5,378 nt of DNA from Lactobacillaceae bacterium UBA639 (GCA_002299975.1 DBOT01000118.1:8167-13544); one strand, 5' to 3'. Counted from the first letter of the stretch, positions 1-5,378 are shown. Notes: generated by a model from the sequence alone, not told the origin. A program made the numbers and translations.

Positions 1-1898
1 TGCTTGTTATTGTAGGAGAAATAGCTTGGGGTGTAGTGCTTCTCTTTGGCAAGGGGCTGAGCAGCAAAGAGTTTGCGGAGGTTGTCCATGATGCTGGTGT
101 AGGTCGCTACCGTTGACCGCATCGTCTTGCCGATTGGGGCCGCATCGACACTGACGACCTCTTTGAGCGGGGCATTCAGTTGTTTAACCTGCTTAGGCAA
201 GCCAATTTTCTTTGCCTGATCCTTGATGGCAGGAACCAGACTATCGAGGATCAGGCTGGTTTTCCCGGCACCGGAGAAACCAGTTACCGCACTCAGACGA
301 TTGATCGGCAACTGGCCACGGACATCTTTGAGGTTATAGTAGTCGGCGACTTCAAAGCTAATCTGCTTCTTAGCTTTTTGATCGGCTACCGGCCGGGCCA
401 GCAGTTGAGCGGTCCCATTAAGGTAAGGGCCAATCTTGGAGTCGGGATCTTGGGCAATCTCGGCCGGGGTACCCTGATCAAGGATCCGCCCACCATTGGC
501 GCCAGAACTGGGACCAATCTCGATGATCCAGTCCGCTGCCCGGATAATATCAATGTTATGATCAACGACCACCAGCGAATTACCTTGGGCGACTAGCTCC
601 CGAAAGACGTTTAATAATCCGGAGACGTTATCGGGGTGAAGACCGATCGATGGTTCATCCAAGATGTAGAGGACACCGGTCGTTTGGGTTCGCAAGGTAC
701 GGGCCAACTGGATTCGTTGCAGTTCCCCGGTTGAGAGGGTATTCCCGTTCCGCGACAAGGTAAGGTAGTCGAGACCAAGCTCAAGGAGGGGCCGAAGATT
801 ATCATCGAACTCCTTGAAGAGGGAGTGGGCCATCTTCCCCATGTTAGCTGGCAGCTCGCTGAGAACAGTCTTCTTCCAGTCTGGCAGATCACCGAGGGTT
901 AATTGGCTAACCTGAGCGATATTTAACCCACCAGCAAGCTGGGTGAGGAGGACGGGCTTGAGACGGGTACCGTGACAGACCGGGCAGGTGGAGTAGTGGA
1001 AGAACTCACTGATCCGCTTCTGGGCCCGTTCACTCTTGCTGGTCCGTGCTGACTCATAGACAGCTTCATGGGCGTTTTCGTAAAGGGCGTTGAAATCGTG
1101 GAAGACCCGTCCTGTGCCGGAGCGGAAGTCCATCTTAAATTTCTTCTTAGGACCGTTGAGCACGAACTCCTTTTCCTTAGCAGTCAGGTCGCGGTACGGA
1201 ACATGGATCCGAACCCCGGCCTGCTCTGCGACGTTGGGCATGAAGTTGCGGCCGGGAAGGTGCCAGGATGCCACAGCACCGTCCGCAAGGCTAAGGTTCT
1301 CATCCCCAATCAGCTTACTCTCATCGATCTCACGAACAACTCCCGTTCCCTGACACTTCTCACAGGCACCAGCGGAGTTGAAGGCAAAGTCCTCAGCACT
1401 GAAGGCAGGAAACTTGGCACCACAGGTTGGACAGGTAATCATCCCCATCTCGTCGCCAGATTTGCTCATCGCTTCTGCAATCGCCAGACTAGGCTTAACC
1501 TGGTGACCGTTGGGACAGCGGGGTGATCCCAGCCGGGAGAAAATCAGCCGAATCACATTGAAAATCTCACTCATCGTCCCAACAGTTGCCCGCTCAGAGG
1601 GAATACTCGGTCGCTGCCGGAGGGCCAACGCGGACGGGATGTGCTTAACGCTAGTAACCTCTGCCTGGGCGCCGAGCTTGATCCGCCGCCGGGTATAGGT
1701 AGACAGGGCCTCCAGGTAGCGCCGTGAACCCTCCTCATAGAGGATCCCCATGGCCAGTGAGCTCTTTCCTGAACCAGATAAACCGGAGATGGCGACGAAC
1801 TTGTGAAGGGGAATGTCGACGTCAACGTTCTTCAGGTTATGAACGCGACCACCCCGGACCTCGATTTTGGTCGGCAGGGATACTTGCTGCTTACTCAT
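1..1898 (-). CDS. UvrA-like ABC ATPase without UvrB-binding domain (UvrA2/DrrC type), 3' end cut by window edge
   Basis: The first 632 codons are open without a stop; the C-terminus lies beyond position 1. UvrA-family proteins are cytoplasmic dimeric ABC ATPases that detect damaged or drug-bound DNA. Seen: Walker A GLSGSGKS (39-46), the conserved stretch ATVGTMSEIFNVIRLIFSRLG (about residues 104-124), a zinc-binding set C156/C159/C179/C182, CPVCHGTRL (305-313), signature LSTGE (388-392), Walker B with D414-E415, H447, and a second Walker A GFSGAGKT (540-547). Only 28 residues separate C128 from C156, where classical UvrA has well over 100 residues forming the UvrB-binding domain, so this is not the housekeeping excision-repair UvrA. 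Known members of this class (Deinococcus UvrA2, Streptomyces DrrC) are linked to damage or DNA-binding drug tolerance; that role here is inference. The window ends just before the expected C-terminal zinc finger. ATG at 1898 follows AGAAAGGTG (1908-1916) with a 9-nt gap. It is transcribed divergently from the mazG-like gene. Confidence 0.93.
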   Translation of the reverse strand, partial: MSKQQVSLPTKIEVRGGRVHNLKNVDVDIPLHKFVAISGLSGSGKSSLAMGILYEEGSRRYLEALSTYTRRRIKLGAQAEVTSVKHIPSALALRQRPSIPSERATVGTMSEIFNVIRLIFSRLGSPRCPNGHQVKPSLAIAEAMSKSGDEMGMITCPTCGAKFPAFSAEDFAFNSAGACEKCQGTGVVREIDESKLIGDENLSLADGAVASWHLPGRNFMPNVAEQAGVRIHVPYRDLTAKEKEFVLNGPKKKFKMDFRSGTGRVFHDFNALYENAHEAVYESARTSKSERAQKRISEFFHYSTCPVCHGTRLKPVLLTQLAGGLNIAQVSQLTLGDLPDWKKTVLSELPANMGKMAHSLFKEFDDNLRPLLELGLDYLTLSRNGNTLSTGELQRIQLARTLRTQTTGVLYILDEPSIGLHPDNVSGLLNVFRELVAQGNSLVVVDHNIDIIRAADWIIEIGPSSGANGGRILDQGTPAEIAQDPDSKIGPYLNGTAQLLARPVADQKAKKQISFEVADYYNLKDVRGQLPINRLSAVTGFSGAGKTSLILDSLVPAIKDQAKKIGLPKQVKQLNAPLKEVVSVDAAPIGKTMRSTVATYTSIMDNLRKLFAAQPLAKEKHYTPSYFSYNNK

Positions 1899-1932
1899 TA
1901 TCTAAGACACCTTTCTTTACAATCTTATTTTA

Positions 1933-1962
1933 ATTTTAGAATAGGCATTCCTGGCTTGGCAA
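1933..1962 (-). promoter_or_regulatory. Sigma-A type promoter of the UvrA-like gene
   Basis: On the minus strand, TTGCCA (1957-1962, 5 of 6 to TTGACA) is followed after 18 nt by TAAAAT (1933-1938, 5 of 6 to TATAAT). This gives a short leader to the ATG at 1898 containing the AGAAAGGTG ribosome binding site. Good consensus match by eye; not experimentally supported. Confidence 0.6.
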
Positions 1963-1965
1963 ACA

Positions 1966-1978
1966 AAAAGCCGCTTTT
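1966..1978. promoter_or_regulatory. 13-bp palindrome between two back-to-back promoters (possible operator)
   Basis: AAAAGC-C-GCTTTT is a perfect 6-bp inverted repeat around one central base. It starts 3 bp upstream of the -35 box of the UvrA-like gene (1957-1962) and overlaps the proposed -35 region of the mazG-like gene (about 1976-1981), a position from which one bound protein could affect both genes. A second, looser pair, CCGCT (1971-1975) and AGCGG (1986-1990), overlaps it. The operator role is inference; a single AT-rich palindrome could be chance. Confidence 0.3.
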
Positions 1979-2004
1979 ATCTTTTAGCGGAAATCACGTA
2001 TAAT
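1976..2004 (+). promoter_or_regulatory. Promoter of the mazG-like/exoA pair
   Basis: A perfect TATAAT lies at 1999-2004. The -35 at 17-nt spacing is TTTATC (1976-1981), only 3 of 6 to consensus, and there is no extended TG motif, so the promoter may be weak or depend on an activator. Transcription would begin near 2011, leaving a leader of under 20 nt before the TTG at 2028. Confidence 0.6.
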
Positions 2005-2015
2005 AGCGGTGAGAT

Positions 2016-2022
2016 GAGGTGA
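2016..2022 (+). promoter_or_regulatory. Ribosome binding site that decides the mazG-like start
   Basis: GAGGTGA is a continuous 7-nt match to the 3' end of 16S rRNA. It lies 5 nt before TTG at 2028. The in-frame GTG at 2019 sits inside this site and has no Shine-Dalgarno of its own, only about 8 nt downstream of the predicted transcription start, so TTG 2028 is preferred. Confidence 0.65.
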
Positions 2023-2027
2023 GAAGG

Positions 2028-2348
2028 TTGAACTACGAAGAACTAATTCCCAAGATTATGGAATGGGCGCACGAACGCAAGATTGATGAGGCCGATCCGC
2101 GGGTCGAATTCATGAAGATGGCCGAAGAACTCGGTGAACTATCAGCTGCCTACAACAAGCAAAATCATGCCAAACTTGTCGACAGCATCGGCGACCTCCA
2201 GATTGCCCTGCTAATTTTTGGCCGGTTAGTCGGTGTTGATCATAAAGAGGCCCTGAACGCTGCCTACCAGGAGATCGCCCACCGTACAGGGGTAACCACA
2301 CCGGATGGAGTTTTCATTAAGAAAAGCGATATCGAAAAGGAGAACTAA
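2028..2348 (+). CDS. MazG-like nucleotide pyrophosphohydrolase
   Basis: This 106-residue protein matches the single-domain MazG-like family: small, all-helical, oligomeric, metal-dependent enzymes that hydrolyse nucleoside triphosphates to monophosphate and pyrophosphate, mainly cleaning the nucleotide pool. Seen: the metal-binding helix motif MAEELGELSAA (31-41; E33, E34, E37) and the second motif VDSIGDLQIAL (51-61; D52, D56). This resembles the KDSIGD-type subgroup seen in Firmicutes and their phages rather than the ExxD form of full-length MazG. The length is normal for the subgroup. The start is taken as TTG (see the GAGGTGA site at 2016-2022); the GTG at 2019 would add three residues. 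It is the first gene of a pair, with exoA starting 2 nt after its stop. The substrate cannot be read from the sequence; damaged or non-canonical dNTPs are an inference from the neighbour. Confidence 0.88.
   Translation: MNYEELIPKIMEWAHERKIDEADPRVEFMKMAEELGELSAAYNKQNHAKLVDSIGDLQIALLIFGRLVGVDHKEALNAAYQEIAHRTGVTTPDGVFIKKSDIEKEN
2336..2342 (+). promoter_or_regulatory. exoA ribosome binding site inside the mazG-like gene end
   Basis: AAAGGAG lies within the last codons of the upstream gene, 8 nt before the TTG start at 2351. Its position implies co-transcription and probably translational coupling of the two genes. Confidence 0.7.
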
Positions 2349-2350
2349 CT

Positions 2351-3178
2351 TTGAAATTTATCTCATGGAATATTGATTCAATTAACGCGGCCCTGACCGG
2401 AACCTCCAAGCGGGCCGGTGAAACTCGGGATGTCCTGCACAAGATTGCTGCCGAAAATCCGGACACCATCGCCATTCAGGAGACCAAGCTCTCCAAGAAC
2501 GGGCCAACCAAGAAACATCTGCAAGTCCTAGCCGAGCTTTTCCCCGACTATGCCGTTGCCTGGCGGAGTTCCGTTGAACCAGCACGGAAGGGTTATGCCG
2601 GAACCATGTACCTCTACAAGAAGGAATACCAGCCAGTGGTTACTCAGCCACAGATTGGGGCTCCGGAGCCGATGGATGATGAGGGGCGGATCATTACACT
2701 GGAGTTCCCGAGCTTTTACCTGACCGAGGTTTACACCCCTAATTCAGGAAACGGGCTTAAGCGCCTCGATGAACGACAGGTCTGGGATGACTGCTACCGG
2801 CAGTACCTCCACCAGTTAGACCAAGATAAGCCTGTAATCGCCAGTGGGGACTTTAATGTTGCCCACGAACCAATTGACCTGGCTCATCCCCAAAACAACC
2901 ACCATTCCGCTGGGTACACCGATGAGGAGCGAGAACACTTCACTAAGCTTTTGGCAGCAGGCTTTACGGACAGCTTCCGTTACCTGCACCCTGACCAGGC
3001 CGGCGCATATTCATGGTGGGCACAACGGGTTATCACCAGCAAGCAGAACAACTCAGGCTGGCGGATTGACTATTGGTTAGTCAGTGACCGCCTGGCCGAT
3101 AAGCTTCAGAGCTCGACGATGATTGATAGTGGGGCCCGGCGCGACCATACCCCAATTATGTTGGAGATCGATTTATAA
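2351..3178 (+). CDS. exoA: Exodeoxyribonuclease III / AP endonuclease, ExoA family
   Basis: This 275-residue protein belongs to the endonuclease/exonuclease/phosphatase fold, ExoIII branch. These cytoplasmic Mg-dependent enzymes cut DNA 5' of abasic sites in base excision repair and trim blocked 3' ends. All hallmark residues are visible: N7 in FISWN, E44 in IQETK, Y128 in VYTPNSG, D167 and N169 in SGDFNVAHEPIDL, D240 in WRIDYWLVS, and the D265-H266 pair in RRDHTP. It is some 20 residues longer than Bacillus ExoA, partly from extra sequence between N7 and E44 (about residues 12-26), as in other lactobacillal members I recall. TTG at 2351 is chosen because AAAGGAG lies 8 nt upstream and the protein then begins exactly at the conserved MKFISWN. 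It is the second gene after the mazG-like gene and ends at a strong terminator. Intact and very likely functional. Confidence 0.96.
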   Translation: MKFISWNIDSINAALTGTSKRAGETRDVLHKIAAENPDTIAIQETKLSKNGPTKKHLQVLAELFPDYAVAWRSSVEPARKGYAGTMYLYKKEYQPVVTQPQIGAPEPMDDEGRIITLEFPSFYLTEVYTPNSGNGLKRLDERQVWDDCYRQYLHQLDQDKPVIASGDFNVAHEPIDLAHPQNNHHSAGYTDEEREHFTKLLAAGFTDSFRYLHPDQAGAYSWWAQRVITSKQNNSGWRIDYWLVSDRLADKLQSSTMIDSGARRDHTPIMLEIDL

Positions 3179-3181
3179 AAT

Positions 3182-3231
3182 AAGTAACGCTCATGATGTG
3201 CGATAAGAACCGCATACCATGAGCGTTATTT
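3182..3231. terminator. Bidirectional intrinsic terminator
   Basis: TAACGCTCATG (3185-3195) pairs perfectly with CATGAGCGTTA (3218-3228), and the helix continues inward with one mismatch and one G-U to CGCA/TGCG-type pairs around an 8-nt loop at 3203-3210. The plus strand continues into TTATTTTGATT. The minus strand continues into CTTATTTTATAAAT. It lies exactly between the convergent stops of exoA (3178) and the membrane-protein gene (3243), so it can end both transcripts. Confidence 0.9.
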
Positions 3232-3242
3232 TGATTACCCAA

Positions 3243-3932
3243 TCAGGCAGTCTCATGTTCAAGACGAGAGTTAGAAATTAGTTTACGAACGACTAGGTAG
3301 CCGAGCAGGATAACGACGATGGCGATCACTGCGATGATGATCCGCTTGCCATCCCCCCGGAAGATGGCATCCCCACCAAAGGCATAGATAAAGGATGTCG
3401 GGGCCATGCCGACCGCAACCATCGTTAAGAAACGGGACCGGCTCAACTTCAACCGGGCCCCCGCGTAGTTAACCAGGGCACTTGGAATAATCGGGATCAT
3501 GTAGCCGATGGTCAACCCGATGAGGGGATGTTTCTGGTGAAGCAAGTAGGTCAGCAGTTTAGACTTCTTAGTCCGCTTGGAGATGTCCACTTCCCGAATC
3601 AGGCTCATTACGGCACAGTTGCCGATGATATTCCCGAGCCAGTTGATCAGGAAACCGATCCAGGGACCATAACACAGGCCGGCAAAAATACAGATAACGG
3701 AATTCGACATCCCGGGAATCGCATTAAAGATGGCAATCAGCAGTAACAGTAGTAGCATCGTCGACAGACCATGACTACGGATCAGGTGCAACAGGATCAC
3801 CTGGTTGTGCGAATTAAGGTGTAACAACAAGTTGATCTCTGGACGGTAGTCACGGTAGATAAAGTAGATGACCACCAGGGCGACTAGAAAGGCCACGGTA
3901 ATCAGAACGGTTTTATTTAGGTGTTTTTTCAT
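3243..3932 (-). CDS. TVP38/TMEM64-type VTT (DedA superfamily) membrane protein
   Basis: This 229-residue protein is hydrophobic, with likely membrane segments near residues 8-26, 56-73, 78-112 (probably a re-entrant plus membrane helix), 136-158, 168-187 and 197-216. The core matches the VTT domain: an N-A-I-P-G-M-S stretch (70-76), the glycine-rich AGLCYGPWIGF (84-94), NWLGNIIG (97-104) and MIPIIPSALVNYAG (145-158). The DedA/TVP38 superfamily is implicated in lipid movement across the membrane, envelope homeostasis and proton-dependent resistance; the exact substrate here is unknown. The family usually has an arginine three residues before the first proline of the IPxIP motif; here that position is Y144 (from memory, uncertain). 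ATG 3932 follows AGAAAGGTGA with a 7-nt gap. The gene is 3 nt downstream of the helicase stop, so it is almost certainly in its operon. Confidence 0.88.
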   Translation of the reverse strand: MKKHLNKTVLITVAFLVALVVIYFIYRDYRPEINLLLHLNSHNQVILLHLIRSHGLSTMLLLLLLIAIFNAIPGMSNSVICIFAGLCYGPWIGFLINWLGNIIGNCAVMSLIREVDISKRTKKSKLLTYLLHQKHPLIGLTIGYMIPIIPSALVNYAGARLKLSRSRFLTMVAVGMAPTSFIYAFGGDAIFRGDGKRIIIAVIAIVVILLGYLVVRKLISNSRLEHETA

Positions 3933-3935
3933 TAA

Positions 3936-5189
3936 TCAATCACCTTTCTTTGGCAAGTGAAGACCAGCAGCGGAAAACAGCTGGCAGAGGGTTTGGCGCA
4001 GCAGGGGATCGTGAGCATAGATGTAGGTCCCGTAGACACCACGCTTAAAGAGGACATTGAGCGAGTTCATGATCATTCGTTTCTCCAGACGGATAATCTC
4101 TTGGGGATCAGTAAGGTCGGCTCGCTTCTTGAAAGCCTCGGTATCAGTATAGCGATCCAAGTTGATCTGAAGACGCTGGGTATCAGGGATCTGACTGATT
4201 GGCGGTCCAAGGATGATCCCAGTGTAGTTGAGGTCGAAGCCCTGACAGGTGTAAATCGAACCGACCTCGTCAATTGTCTGAGGCAGTTCAGCCCACGGGG
4301 TTACTGTGTAATTGTACTGGTCCCACGGCATCTTGAACCGCCCCTCTTTAATGTAATGCTTACCGCCATCAAGCGTGGACGGATAACCGGAAGTCGAGAG
4401 AATCCTTGAGAGGCCAACCTCATGATTACGCCGAACGATTGCCTGTCGCATTTCTTCAGCATCATCATAGATCCGGAAATCGTAGTGGTTACGGGCATTC
4501 TGCGGCAGTGGGCTCAGCTGGTAGTTATTGGTGAAGGTGTTGAACCAATCGACTAGCTGTGGGGTGGCATTCATCCGAAACATCTTCGTAAGGTGGTACT
4601 CTTTGTGTGGGTACTGATCTGTGATGTGGTGTAGTCGCTCCGGGGTCCAGAGACTCTTCATCCGCAGCACCTGGTACTGATCAAAGACAATTACTACTAC
4701 CTTAGCGCGCCTGATAATTTCAACCAGTTGGTTATCGTGGTAGAAATTGTTGTAGTGATCCGGCTTGGACAGGAGCAGGTGGGCCTCGTCAATGATGGCC
4801 ACATCGATCTTTTCCTGTTTCTTATCAAGCTGGTTGATCAACGAAGTGGGGCGGGCAAAGTCCTTCTTATATAGTTCTGGGAGGTGGCCCGCAATCTCAC
4901 GGTAGACCTTCAGGATCTCCGGGTGATTAACCAAGAAGTAGTTGGTTGTCTGGTAAAAAGGAGAAGCTGGGTCCTTACGGGCGGCTTTCTGCAAGCGGTC
5001 AAAGAGCTGGGAAAGAACCACGCTCTTGCCAGTACCAGCATCTCCCACAATGGTATAGGTTGCTGGATAGTCATCCTTGAGGTGATGAGCCGTAAAGTCG
5101 AGGATATCTTCAACGAGGTTTTCCTGTTCAGGTGTCAGTTGTTTGAACGGCGAAAGCTTATCAATCGCCGCATTACTAGTATCTATCAT
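3936..5189 (-). CDS. DUF2075 / Schlafen group 3-like superfamily 1 DNA/RNA helicase
   Basis: This 417-residue predicted cytoplasmic ATPase has the helicase motifs in order: a Q-type start FKQLTPEQ (15-22), Walker A GDAGTGKS (49-56), Walker B VAIIDEAHLLL (130-140; D134, E135, H137), motif III FDQ (169-171), motif IV LTKMFRMN (200-207; R205), motif V-like EVGSIYTCQGFDL (308-320), and the motif VI-like arginine stretch NVLFKRGVYGTYIYA (378-392; R383). This is the layout of the DUF2075 family (PF09848), whose cellular role in most bacteria is not established; no fused nuclease or other domain is visible. ATG 5189 is the first possible start because an in-frame TAA lies two codons upstream; GAAGGA (5201-5206) is 11 nt away. 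The TVP38-type gene follows 3 nt downstream and in the same frame. Its fold and ATPase class are well supported; its pathway is not. Confidence 0.92.
   Translation of the reverse strand: MIDTSNAAIDKLSPFKQLTPEQENLVEDILDFTAHHLKDDYPATYTIVGDAGTGKSVVLSQLFDRLQKAARKDPASPFYQTTNYFLVNHPEILKVYREIAGHLPELYKKDFARPTSLINQLDKKQEKIDVAIIDEAHLLLSKPDHYNNFYHDNQLVEIIRRAKVVVIVFDQYQVLRMKSLWTPERLHHITDQYPHKEYHLTKMFRMNATPQLVDWFNTFTNNYQLSPLPQNARNHYDFRIYDDAEEMRQAIVRRNHEVGLSRILSTSGYPSTLDGGKHYIKEGRFKMPWDQYNYTVTPWAELPQTIDEVGSIYTCQGFDLNYTGIILGPPISQIPDTQRLQINLDRYTDTEAFKKRADLTDPQEIIRLEKRMIMNSLNVLFKRGVYGTYIYAHDPLLRQTLCQLFSAAGLHLPKKGD
3940..3949 (-). promoter_or_regulatory. Ribosome binding site of the VTT gene within the helicase 3' end
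   Basis: AGAAAGGTGA on the minus strand overlaps the last codons of the helicase gene and lies 7 nt before the ATG at 3932. It repeats the AGAAAGGTG site used by the UvrA-like gene and argues for independent, efficient initiation on a shared transcript. Confidence 0.75.
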
Positions 5190-5222
5190 TATTTAGTCGG
5201 TCCTTCATGCATAATCCCCTTA

Positions 5223-5252
5223 ATGGTATCTTAGAAAGCCACCGATCGTCAA
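5223..5252 (-). promoter_or_regulatory. Promoter of the helicase/VTT operon
   Basis: On the minus strand TTGACG (5247-5252, 5 of 6) is followed after 18 nt by TACCAT (5223-5228, 4 of 6). The leader to ATG 5189 contains GAAGGA at 5201-5206. The -35 is good and the -10 is mediocre, so moderate basal expression or regulation is possible. Confidence 0.5.
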
Positions 5253-5279
5253 TTTGATTACTAAATGATTTCCTTAACT

Positions 5280-5316
5280 TTGCTAAGTAGTGTTAAAATA
5301 TAAATTAGCAATACTT
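5280..5316. repeat. Nested inverted repeats in the AT-rich divergent region
   Basis: TTGCTAA (5280-5286) and TTAGCAA (5305-5311) form perfect 7-bp arms. Overlapping them, AAGTAGTG (5285-5292) and CAATACTT (5309-5316) match in 7 of 8 positions. Between the arms lie the -10-like words TAAAAT (5294-5299) and TATAAA (5299-5304), without a convincing -35 at normal spacing. This could be an operator/promoter for the plus-strand gene starting at 5372. AT-richness makes chance repeats likely. Confidence 0.3.
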
Positions 5317-5353
5317 TTTAATAACAACGAAACTATAGACAAAATTTTAGCTT

Positions 5354-5361
5354 AGAAGGAG
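5354..5361 (+). promoter_or_regulatory. Ribosome binding site of the gene leaving the right edge
   Basis: AGAAGGAG is a strong Shine-Dalgarno match located 10 nt before ATG at 5372. It is the main evidence that a real plus-strand gene starts at the end of the window. Confidence 0.65.
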
Positions 5362-5371
5362 TGGGTATTAG

Positions 5372-5378
5372 ATGAATC
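5372..5378 (+). CDS. Start of an unidentified gene (only ATG-AAT-C visible)
   Basis: Only two full codons (Met-Asn) are inside the window, so no function can be given. The call rests on AGAAGGAG upstream and the AT-rich leader. It would be divergent from the helicase operon, with about 180 bp between the two starts. Confidence 0.55.

Noticed and set aside
1068..1526. Open frame of 152 codons on the plus strand
   Set aside because: It is antisense to the UvrA-like gene, has a composition typical of a shadow frame, and no recognisable domain.
1..1898. Possible frameshift or pseudogene in the UvrA-like gene
   Set aside because: Codon-by-codon translation from 1898 down to 3 gives one uninterrupted frame with motifs in the right order; it is only cut by the window edge.
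1966..1978. AAAAGC-C-GCTTTT followed by T-rich sequence on the minus strand as a terminator
   Set aside because: The stem would be only 5 bp of mostly A-T with a 3-nt loop, and it lies between divergent promoters where no transcript needs ending.
2019..2027. GTG at 2019 as the start of the mazG-like gene
   Set aside because: It lies inside the GAGGTGA ribosome binding site and only about 8 nt after the likely transcription start, with no Shine-Dalgarno of its own.
1899..2027. SOS (LexA) box near the repair genes
   Set aside because: No CGAAC-N4-GTTCG-like site is present here or in 5190-5371, so no evidence of SOS control.
3957..4409. Open frame of 150 codons on the plus strand
   Set aside because: It is antisense to the helicase motifs region, which is strongly supported; it resembles no known protein.
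1..5378. Mobile element, CRISPR array, tRNA or rRNA genes
   Set aside because: No transposase, integrase, regularly spaced repeats or RNA-gene signatures were seen; gene content and composition are uniform.

Overview
The window looks like ordinary chromosomal DNA from a low-to-mid-GC Gram-positive bacterium, most likely a heterofermentative lactobacillus (Limosilactobacillus-like). The reasons are roughly balanced base composition, strong AGAAAGG/GAGGTGA-type Shine-Dalgarno sites, TTG start codons, and protein families of the type found in that group. The species is an inference; no rRNA or other marker gene is present.

Layout. Positions 1-1898 (minus) hold the first 632 residues of a UvrA-like protein that lacks the UvrB-binding domain (UvrA2/DrrC type); its 3' end runs off the left edge. 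A compact divergent promoter region (about 1899-2027) separates it from a plus-strand pair: a small MazG-like nucleotide pyrophosphohydrolase (2028-2348) and, 2 nt later, an ExoIII/ExoA-type AP endonuclease (2351-3178). Both plus-strand genes appear to start with TTG. A long hairpin at 3182-3231 serves as a bidirectional terminator against a convergent minus-strand pair: a DUF2075 (Schlafen group 3-like) superfamily 1 helicase (3936-5189, promoter-proximal) and a TVP38/VTT-family membrane protein (3243-3932). An AT-rich divergent intergenic region (5190-5371) carries the helicase promoter, a nested inverted repeat, and the Shine-Dalgarno and start codon of a plus-strand gene whose body lies beyond the right edge.

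How the genes fit together. Four of the five substantial genes act on nucleic acids or nucleotides: damage recognition ATPase, nucleotide-pool cleaning, abasic-site cleavage and a helicase. This is a plausible DNA-maintenance neighbourhood, but the only physical coupling visible is mazG-like/exoA and helicase/VTT. There are no mobile elements, CRISPR arrays, tRNA or rRNA genes, and no broken genes. I see no clear sign of a new system. The best leads are the helicase/membrane-protein operon, the UvrA2-type protein, and a 13-bp palindrome lying between the back-to-back promoters.
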